From Haloarculaceae archaeon (lineage in GTDB: Archaea; Halobacteriota; Halobacteria; Halobacteriales; Haloarculaceae): 6,909 nucleotides of DNA. The DNA lies in the NCBI GenBank assembly GCA_018609945.1, contig JAHENO010000116.1, positions 1-6,909 on the forward strand. The letters are read 5' to 3'. This document shows, one piece after another, positions 1 through 5,893 of the stretch; position 1 is the first letter of the stretch, and each line of letters starts with the position of its first letter. The notes under the pieces are model-generated. The model was not told the origin of the DNA. It ran no database searches and worked only from the letters and a program-made list of their open reading frames with translations. The position numbers and the translations under genes are program-made.

Positions 1-813
1 ACCACGACCGTCGAGGCGCTGATGCCCGACGGCAAGAGCGTCCAGGGTGCGACGAGCCACAATCTCGGGACGTCCTTCGCCGAGGCGTTCGACATCGAGT
101 ACGTCGACGAGGACGAGGACAGCCACCTCGCCCACACCTGCTCGTGGGGCGTCTCCTGGCGGGCGCTGGGTGCGCTAATCATGACCCATTCCGACGACCA
201 GGGACTCGTGTTGCCGCCGACGGTGGCGCCGACGCAGGTCGTCGTCGTCCCCATCTGGCAGGCGGAGAACAAGGACGAGGTGGTCGGCTACGCCGCGGAC
301 CTGGCCGACGACCTCGACGCAGCGGGTGTCCGCGTGAAACTCGACGACCGCGAGAACCGCAATCCCGGATTCAAGTTCAACGAGTGGGAACTCAAGGGGA
401 TCCCCCTCCGGATCGAGATCGGGCCGAACGAGGTCGAAGACGAGGAAGCGACCCTCGTCCACCGGCCCGACGGAGAGTCGATTCCGGTCGACCGTGCGGG
501 CGCTGTCGAGGCCGTCGAGGAACACCTCGACACCGTCTACGCGAAACTGTACGCCCGCGCCGAGGAGACCCTCGAAGGGGAGATCCGCGAGGCCGGGAGC
601 CGCGAGGGAATCCTCGGAACCATCGGCAAGCACGGCGGCTACGTCAAGTGTGGCTGGTGTGGCGACGAGGCCTGCGAGGAACCGATCAAGGAGGCCGTCG
701 CCGCCGACATCGTCATGGTCCCGCTCGACCGGGACGCTGACCCGACCCACGAGGAGTGTGCCATCTGCGGCGCCGCGGCCGAAGAAACGGCATACTTCGC
801 GAAATCGTACTGA
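1..813 (+). CDS. proS: Prolyl-tRNA synthetase, archaeal/eukaryotic-type, C-terminal part (5' end outside window)
   Basis: The reading frame is open from the first base and stops at the TGA at 811-813, giving 270 residues. It is a cytoplasmic class II aminoacyl-tRNA synthetase that charges tRNA-Pro with proline using ATP. In window numbering, the catalytic core continues through the TSHNLGTSFAEAFDI block (about residues 18-33) and a class II motif 3 region (IMTHSDDQGLVLPP, about 60-73). An anticodon-binding domain follows (from about residue 78, VVVVPIW, through the EWELKGIPLRIEIGP block). A Cys-rich C-terminal module has C217, C220, C225, C253 and C256, matching the zinc-binding C-terminal domain of archaeal-type ProRS. 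The protein ends in Lys-Ser-Tyr; a terminal Tyr is typical of this subfamily. There is no sign of the bacterial-type editing (INS) domain layout. Family length is near 480-490 aa, so roughly 210-220 residues lie upstream of the window. Confidence 0.96.
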   Translation, partial: TTTVEALMPDGKSVQGATSHNLGTSFAEAFDIEYVDEDEDSHLAHTCSWGVSWRALGALIMTHSDDQGLVLPPTVAPTQVVVVPIWQAENKDEVVGYAADLADDLDAAGVRVKLDDRENRNPGFKFNEWELKGIPLRIEIGPNEVEDEEATLVHRPDGESIPVDRAGAVEAVEEHLDTVYAKLYARAEETLEGEIREAGSREGILGTIGKHGGYVKCGWCGDEACEEPIKEAVAADIVMVPLDRDADPTHEECAICGAAAEETAYFAKSY

Positions 814-965
814 GGCGACAGCACTGCCGGACTCCGACCGTCGGTATCGCCCCACGGGAGATTCCTTATACAGACACCATTAAACTAGTATCTCCTTATT
901 TGGGTTTAACACTCTATTGGTGTTTGAGGGCTACCCTCTTATGGATGCGGACCAATGGGGGTGTA
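814..965 (+). promoter_or_regulatory. Intergenic proS-gltB: AT-rich promoter region of gltB
   Basis: These 152 bases contain no gene. The stretch from about 861 to 945 is conspicuously AT-rich against the GC-rich surroundings, as expected for an archaeal promoter. Candidate TATA-like elements are TTATA (866-870), ATTAAACT (879-886), TTTAAC (905-910) and CTTATGG (938-944). For a leaderless transcript starting at the gltB ATG (966), the box should lie near 939, which fits only the weak CTTATGG. If TTTAAC is the box, transcription would start near 933 and leave a leader of about 30 bases. A GGGGGTG run at 957-963 resembles the haloarchaeal Shine-Dalgarno GGAGGTG but lies very close to the ATG. 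Short dyads: CCGAC-C-GTCGG (834-844), ACTAGT (884-889), AACAC-N7-GTGTT (908-924) and GAGGG-CTA-CCCTC (926-938). The proS terminator is probably also here, though I see no long T-tract. Confidence 0.6.
908..924. promoter_or_regulatory. Dyad AACAC-N7-GTGTT upstream of gltB, candidate operator
   Basis: A perfect 5-bp inverted repeat with a 7-base spacer (17 bp overall) overlaps the TTTAAC element at 905-910 and lies about 40 bases before the gltB start. Such a position would let a dimeric helix-turn-helix regulator block or help the basal factors. Directly downstream is a second tight inverted repeat, GAGGG-CTA-CCCTC (926-938). Five-base arms occur by chance fairly often, so a regulatory role is inference only. 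Confidence 0.25.
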
Positions 966-1037
966 ATGTCAGAGCACCACACGAGCGGGACCGCGGACAG
1001 CGAGGGCCTCGCGGATCCCGCAGACGTACGGGCCAAC
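966..1037 (+). other. Predicted GltB propeptide removed to expose N-terminal Cys25
   Basis: GltB belongs to the N-terminal nucleophile (Ntn) amidotransferases, whose precursor is cleaved so that a cysteine becomes residue 1 and attacks the glutamine amide. The CGVG motif starts at codon 1038-1040, leaving 24 residues ahead of it. This peptide is Asp/Glu/Ser/Thr-rich and shorter than the roughly 36-42 residues I recall for cyanobacterial and enterobacterial enzymes. Cleavage is inferred from the family, not seen. Confidence 0.75.
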
Positions 1038-4000
1038 TGCGGCGTCGGGGTAGTGATGGACCTCGACGGCGGGGCGAGCCACGAGGTCGTCGCCGACGGC
1101 CTCGACCTCGTCGAGTGTATGGAACACCGCGGGACCACTGGAGCCGAGGAGAACACCGGCGATGGCGCTGGAATACTGCTCCAGATTCCCCACGGATTCT
1201 TCCAGGACGAACTGGACGCCGACCTCCCCGAGCCCGGCAGCTACGCGGTCGGAACCCTTTTTTTCCCACAAGAGGAGGAGCCCCGGAGCGAACTGAAGGC
1301 GCTCTTCGAGGAGCACTTCGCCGAGGAGGGCCTGGAAGTGCTTGCCTGGCGGTCCGTCCCGACGAACAACTCGGATCTCGGCCGGACGGCACGCGAGTCC
1401 GAACCGGATATCCAGCAGGTGTTCGTCCGGCCGGCTGACGGCGAGACGGGCGAGGCTTTCGACCGGCGGCTCTACGTCGCCCGCAGGGTCGTCGAGAACG
1501 CTATCGAGGCGGACCAGCCGCCGGGGCACGAGCGCTTCTACATCGTCTCGCTCGACGCCGACACCGTCGTCTACAAGGGGCTGCTCACCTCCGACCAGCT
1601 CACGGGCTACTTTCCCGACCTCGAGGACGAACGGCTGGTCTCGACGTTCGTCATGGTCCACGCCAGGTTCTCCACGAACACGCTCGGCGCGTGGCACCTC
1701 GCACACCCCTACCGCCGGATCATCCACAACGGCGAGTTCAACACCATCCAGGGCAACATCAACTGGATGCGGGCACGGGAGACGGACATCGCGCATCCGG
1801 ACTACGGGGAGGACATCGAGAAAGTCACGCCCATCATCGACGACCCGGAGCAGTCCGACACCGCGAGCGTCGACAACGCCCTCGAGTTGCTGATGCTGTC
1901 CGGACGGGACCTCCCGCACGCCCTCCGCTTGCTCATCCCGGAAGCCTGGCGGGGCGAGGCGAACGACGTCGACGGCGCGCGACGGGACTTTTACGACTAC
2001 CACGCCTCACTCGTCGAACCCTGGGACGGCCCGGCCCTCGTGGCAGCCACCGACGGCCAGCGGGTGGGTGCGGTACTGGACAGGAACGGCCTCCGACCCT
2101 GCCGGTACGACATCCTCGAGGACAACACGCTGGTGATGTCCTCCGAGGCGGGGGCGCTGGACTACGACGAGTCCGACATCGTCGAGCGGGGCCGCCTGAA
2201 GCCCGGCCAGTGTTTCCTCGCAGATCCGGCGGAGGGACGCGTCGTCCCCGACGAGGAAGTGTTCGAGGGTATCACTGACGAAAAGTACGGCGAGTGGCTC
2301 GAGAGCGAACAGGTGGAACTGGCCGACATCTCGACGGGCGAGGACAACCTCCCGCGCAGGGAGGTCGGCCGGCTGCGCTCCCACCAAGCGGCCTACGGCT
2401 ACACCTACGACGAGGTCGACCACCTGCTGGAGCCGATGGCCGAGAAGGGCAAAGACCCCGTCGGTTCGATGGGTGACGACACCCCGCTGTCGGTGCTCTC
2501 GCAGTTCAACCGTCCACTGTTCACCTACTTCAAGCAACTGTTCGCGCAGGTGTCGAACCCGCCACTGGATTACATCCGCGAGGAACTCGTCACCAGCCTG
2601 GAGACGCGGCTGGGGCACCAGCGCAACCTGCTCGACGAGACGCCCGACCACGCCCGGCAGCTGGTGCTCGACTCGCCCATCCTCACCGATCAAGAGATGA
2701 GCGACGTCAAGACCCTGGACGAAAACGGCATGTCGGCCCGCGTGGTGGACATCACCTACGACCCCGACGAGGACGACCTGGCGTCGGCCGTCGAGCGCGT
2801 CCGCGAGACCGTAACGGAGGCCGCGACCGACCACGACGTGATCGTCCTCTCGGACCGCACCGCGGGTCCGGACCGGATACCGATACCGAGCCTGCTGGCG
2901 ACCGGGGGCGTCCACCACCACCTCGTCCGCAACGGCTTGCGCAACCACGTCGGCCTCATCGTCGAGTCGGGTGACCCGCGGGCAGTCCACCACTTCGCGA
3001 CGCTGATCGGCTATGGCGCCGGCGCGGTCAACCCCTACCTCGCCTACCAGACCATCGAGGACCTGGTCGCCGGACCGGACGGCGCGGACCCCTCGGTCGC
3101 CATCGACGCGTACATCAACGCCGTCGAGGACGGCCTGCTGAAGACGATGGCCAAGATGGGCATCTCGACCGTCGAGAGCTACCAGGGTGCCCAAATATTC
3201 GAGGCAGTCGGGCTCTCCTCGGCGTTCGTCGCGGAGTACTTCGAGGGGACCGAGAACCGCACCGAGGGAATCGGCATCGAGGAGATCGAGGCGGACCTCC
3301 AGCGGCGCCACGAGATCGCCTGGAGCGAGGAGGAACCCGAGATGGAGCGGGTCGGGGAGTACGAGAACCGCTCGGGTGGGATCTTCCACGCCTGGAACCC
3401 CGACACTGTGGGGACGCTCCAGCAGGCGGTCCGGATGGGTGACTACGAGCAATATCGGGAGTTCGCCGAGAAGATCAACAACCAGAACGAACAGCTCCAC
3501 ACGCTGCGCGGGCTGCTGGAGTTCGATACCGAGAACCGCGAGGCCGTCCCCGTCGAAGAGGTCGAACCCATCGAGGACGTCGTCACGCGCTTCGAGACCG
3601 CCGCGATGAGCCTGGGGTCGCTCTCGCCGGAGATGCACGAGAACAACGCCATCGCGATGAACCGGCTGGGCGCCTCCGCCAACACTGGCGAGGGCGGCGA
3701 ACCGCCCGAACGGTTCGACACCGAGAAGGAGTGCAAGACGAAACAGGTCGCCTCGGGTCGCTTTGGGGTCACCTCGACGTACCTCTCGAGCGCCGAGGAG
3801 TTGCAGATCAAGATGGCCCAGGGCTCAAAGCCGGGGGAAGGGGGCCACCTGCCCGGCAAGAAGGTCAACGAGATGATCGCCCACGTCCGCTACGCCACGC
3901 CGGGGGTGGGGCTGATCTCGCCGCCGCCGCTGCACGACATCTACTCCATCGAGGACCTCAAGCAACTCATCCACGACCTCAAGGCCTCGAACCCGGAGGC

Positions 4001-5522
4001 CGACATCAACGTCAAGCTGGTCGCCGAGGACGGCGTCGGCATCATCGCCGCTGGCGTAGCGAAGGCGACGGCGGACAAGGTCCACATCTCCGGTCACTCC
4101 GGCGGGACCGGCGCCTCGCCCAAGACATCGATCAAGAACGCGGGGGTCCCGTGGGAACTCGGCCTCGCGGAGGCCAACCAGATGCTCGTCTCGACGGGGC
4201 TGCGCGACCGCATCAAGGTCACCACTGACGGCGGGCTCAAGACCGGGCGCGACGTCGCCATCGCGACCCTGCTGGGTGCGGAGGGGTACGCCTTCGGGAC
4301 CGCCTCGATGGTCACCTCGGGCTGTGTGATGGCCCGCCAGTGCCACGAGAACACCTGTCCGGTGGGGGTCGCCACCCAGAACGAGAAACTCCGCGACCGG
4401 TTCCCGGGCCAGCCCCAGCACGTCATCAACTACATGACGTTCGTGGCCCAGGAGCTCCGGGAGATCATGGCCGAACTCGGCTTCCGGACCGTCGAAGAGA
4501 TGGTCGGGCGCGTCGACGCACTGAGACAGCGCACGGACGTCACACAGGAGAAAGCCCGCAAACTCGATCTCTCGTCGGTGCTGGTCGAACCCGAGAGTGA
4601 CTACGACATCGACCGGTACAAGTCCCGGCCCCAGCGACACGAGGTCGACGACCAGCTCGACTGGGAGATCATCGAGGCCGCCGAGGCGGCAATCGACCAC
4701 GGCGAGCCCGTGACGCTGGATATGGACATCTCGAACGTCGACCGCGCGGTGGGTGCGACCCTCTCGAACCGGATCTCCCGGGAGTACGGCGTCGACGGTC
4801 TCCCGCAGGATACGATCACGGTCCGCTTCTCGGGCGCCGCGGGCCAGAGTTTCGGTGCGTTCCTCCAGGACGGCGTGACGATGGATCTGGTCGGCACCGC
4901 GAACGACTACGTCGGCAAGGGACTCTCGGGCGGGAAACTGATCGTCCGAACGCCGCCGGACGCCGGCTACGCCGCCGACGAGAACGTCCTCGTCGGCAAC
5001 GTCGCCCTCTACGGCGCGACACAGGGGGAAGCCTACATCAACGGCGTCGCTGGCGAGCGGTTCGCGGTCCGCAATTCGGGCACGAAAGGCGTCATCGAGG
5101 GCGTCGGCGACCACGGCTGTGAGTACATGACTGGCGGTGTCATCGCGGTGCTCGGCGAGACGGGCAAGAACTTCGCGGCCGGCATGTCCGGCGGCGTCGC
5201 CTACGTCTACGACCCCGACGACGACTTCCACGAGCGGGCCAACACCGGGATGGTGACGCTCCTGTCCGGCCTGGAGCCCAAAGACCGGGCGATGCTCACC
5301 CGCCTCGTCGAGAACCACGCCGCCTACACCGGCTCCGAGCGCGCCGCGGAACTGCTCGAGAACTGGGACGAAGAGATCGAGAACTTCACCAAGGTGATGC
5401 CCGACGCCTACGCGGAGGTCATCGCTGACCGCCAGCGCGACGACGTCCGCACCGACCTGCCGGCCCCGGCAACTCCGACCGCAGAGTCTGGCGAAGAGGT
5501 ACGCGGACAGGCCGACGACTGA
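966..5522 (+). CDS. gltB: Glutamate synthase (GOGAT), large subunit
   Basis: A complete 1518-residue flavo-iron-sulfur enzyme of the cytoplasm. It hydrolyses glutamine and transfers the ammonia to 2-oxoglutarate, giving two glutamates; with glutamine synthetase it assimilates ammonium. Domains: a 24-residue propeptide; type 2 glutamine amidotransferase from C25 (CGVG) to about 430, with HARFST (232-237) and HNGE (254-257); central domain about 505-795 (VLSQFNRPLF...FAQVSNPPLD); FMN/2-oxoglutarate synthase domain about 870-1200 (MSLGSLSPEMH from 881, GEGGE 908-912, GSKPGEGG, GGTGASP) with the 3Fe-4S ligands C1120, C1126 and C1131 (C-x5-C-x4-C); and the GXGXG beta-helix about 1249-1440. The ATG at 966 gives the shortest sensible propeptide; an in-frame ATG at 945 would add seven residues that are not acidic, and the frame stays open back to 756 only inside proS. 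Length matches bacterial GltB. No gltD small subunit is adjacent, and the segment after GEGGE has the short NADPH-type length. Confidence 0.97.
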   Translation: MSEHHTSGTADSEGLADPADVRANCGVGVVMDLDGGASHEVVADGLDLVECMEHRGTTGAEENTGDGAGILLQIPHGFFQDELDADLPEPGSYAVGTLFFPQEEEPRSELKALFEEHFAEEGLEVLAWRSVPTNNSDLGRTARESEPDIQQVFVRPADGETGEAFDRRLYVARRVVENAIEADQPPGHERFYIVSLDADTVVYKGLLTSDQLTGYFPDLEDERLVSTFVMVHARFSTNTLGAWHLAHPYRRIIHNGEFNTIQGNINWMRARETDIAHPDYGEDIEKVTPIIDDPEQSDTASVDNALELLMLSGRDLPHALRLLIPEAWRGEANDVDGARRDFYDYHASLVEPWDGPALVAATDGQRVGAVLDRNGLRPCRYDILEDNTLVMSSEAGALDYDESDIVERGRLKPGQCFLADPAEGRVVPDEEVFEGITDEKYGEWLESEQVELADISTGEDNLPRREVGRLRSHQAAYGYTYDEVDHLLEPMAEKGKDPVGSMGDDTPLSVLSQFNRPLFTYFKQLFAQVSNPPLDYIREELVTSLETRLGHQRNLLDETPDHARQLVLDSPILTDQEMSDVKTLDENGMSARVVDITYDPDEDDLASAVERVRETVTEAATDHDVIVLSDRTAGPDRIPIPSLLATGGVHHHLVRNGLRNHVGLIVESGDPRAVHHFATLIGYGAGAVNPYLAYQTIEDLVAGPDGADPSVAIDAYINAVEDGLLKTMAKMGISTVESYQGAQIFEAVGLSSAFVAEYFEGTENRTEGIGIEEIEADLQRRHEIAWSEEEPEMERVGEYENRSGGIFHAWNPDTVGTLQQAVRMGDYEQYREFAEKINNQNEQLHTLRGLLEFDTENREAVPVEEVEPIEDVVTRFETAAMSLGSLSPEMHENNAIAMNRLGASANTGEGGEPPERFDTEKECKTKQVASGRFGVTSTYLSSAEELQIKMAQGSKPGEGGHLPGKKVNEMIAHVRYATPGVGLISPPPLHDIYSIEDLKQLIHDLKASNPEADINVKLVAEDGVGIIAAGVAKATADKVHISGHSGGTGASPKTSIKNAGVPWELGLAEANQMLVSTGLRDRIKVTTDGGLKTGRDVAIATLLGAEGYAFGTASMVTSGCVMARQCHENTCPVGVATQNEKLRDRFPGQPQHVINYMTFVAQELREIMAELGFRTVEEMVGRVDALRQRTDVTQEKARKLDLSSVLVEPESDYDIDRYKSRPQRHEVDDQLDWEIIEAAEAAIDHGEPVTLDMDISNVDRAVGATLSNRISREYGVDGLPQDTITVRFSGAAGQSFGAFLQDGVTMDLVGTANDYVGKGLSGGKLIVRTPPDAGYAADENVLVGNVALYGATQGEAYINGVAGERFAVRNSGTKGVIEGVGDHGCEYMTGGVIAVLGETGKNFAAGMSGGVAYVYDPDDDFHERANTGMVTLLSGLEPKDRAMLTRLVENHAAYTGSERAAELLENWDEEIENFTKVMPDAYAEVIADRQRDDVRTDLPAPATPTAESGEEVRGQADD

Positions 5523-5531
5523 CCGGACAGC

Positions 5532-5548
5532 GCCTGCCGGCGGCAGGC
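5532..5548. repeat. Perfect GC hairpin just after gltB
   Basis: GCCTGCC (5532-5538) and GGCAGGC (5542-5548) are perfectly complementary around the loop GGC; the whole 17-base block is a palindrome centred on 5540. It begins 10 bases after the gltB stop. It could protect or help define the 3' end of the gltB mRNA. There is no T-tract after it, and archaeal termination mostly depends on U-rich tracts, so I do not call it a terminator. Confidence 0.5.
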
Positions 5549-5616
5549 AGGCCCTCGGGTGCGAGCGCCACACGCGCCCGGAGGATTCATCAGGACGCTC
5601 CGAGAACGGTCCGGTG

Positions 5617-5823
5617 ATGCCGGTGGCCGCTTTCGTCGATCAGTTCGGAGTGTCGCCGGGCACTGTGGTGACGACAGTAGCCCAGACGGCGACTGCCGAA
5701 GCGACCGGCGGGACGGCCGGGGTCTCCAGCCAGTGGACCTTCGGGACCGCCCTCCTGTGGGGCGGCGTGGTCGTGCTGGTCCTGTACGTCCTCTACCGGC
5801 GGTTCGGGTACCGGCCGCCGTAA
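5617..5823 (+). CDS. Small single-pass membrane protein, unknown function (68 aa)
   Basis: I do not recognise this protein. It starts at ATG 5617 (a GTG codon at 5614 immediately before it could also be used, giving 69 aa; no other in-frame start lies upstream) and stops at TAA 5821-5823. The N-terminal about 42 residues are Ala/Thr/Val/Gly-rich and weakly hydrophobic with only two acidic residues, unlike the acidic soluble proteins of this genome. One strong hydrophobic segment spans about residues 43-60 (ALLWGGVVVLVLYVLY), followed at once by Arg-Arg. By the positive-inside rule the short C-terminus would be cytoplasmic and the N-terminal part outside. The gap to gltB is 94 bases and the gap to egsA is 70 bases, and both contain hairpins, so it is probably expressed on its own. 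ATTCATCA at 5585-5592, about 27 bases upstream, is a weak possible TATA box for a leaderless transcript. The plus-strand frame, TM pattern and flanking non-coding DNA support a real gene, but conservation was not testable. Confidence 0.65.
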   Translation: MPVAAFVDQFGVSPGTVVTTVAQTATAEATGGTAGVSSQWTFGTALLWGGVVVLVLYVLYRRFGYRPP

Positions 5824-5830
5824 TGTGGAG

Positions 5831-5852
5831 GGCGGCCCGGACCGGGGCCGCC
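5831..5852. repeat. GC-rich hairpin after the small membrane-protein gene
   Basis: GGCGGCCC (5831-5838) pairs perfectly with GGGCCGCC (5845-5852) across a 6-base loop. It starts 8 bases after the TAA of the small gene and ends before the egsA promoter. It may mark the 3' end of the small gene's transcript. It lacks a following T-tract, so termination by the usual archaeal U-tract mechanism is not shown. Confidence 0.5.
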
Positions 5853-5859
5853 GTAGCCG

Positions 5860-5871
5860 AACTGTTAACAT
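5860..5871 (+). promoter_or_regulatory. TATA-like promoter element of egsA (leaderless start)
   Basis: The sequence GTTAACA (5864-5870) is the only AT-rich patch in the 70-base gap. Its centre at 5867 lies exactly 27 bases before the A of the egsA ATG at 5894. That is the spacing expected when transcription begins at the start codon, which is the common case in haloarchaea. No Shine-Dalgarno sequence precedes the ATG, which agrees with a leaderless mRNA. Confidence 0.65.
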
Positions 5872-5893
5872 CGGTGGCTTTCCAGAGTGACGT

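Noticed and set aside
756..965. In-frame upstream extension of gltB (70 codons)
   Set aside because: It overlaps the end of proS and crosses the AT-rich promoter region. The translation is Arg/Leu/Cys-rich and unlike haloarchaeal proteins, and the propeptide from 966 is already sufficient.
2007..3638. Minus-strand open frame of 543 codons opposite the middle of gltB
   Set aside because: Same explanation: a shadow frame of a high-GC gene, with Val/Asp/Arg/Leu-rich low-complexity translation and no motif.
3825..5573. Long minus-strand open frame (582 codons) opposite the 3' part of gltB
   Set aside because: It lies entirely antisense to a certain gltB. Its composition is what the complement of GC-ending, Asp/Glu-rich haloarchaeal codons yields, and it shows no domain I recognise.
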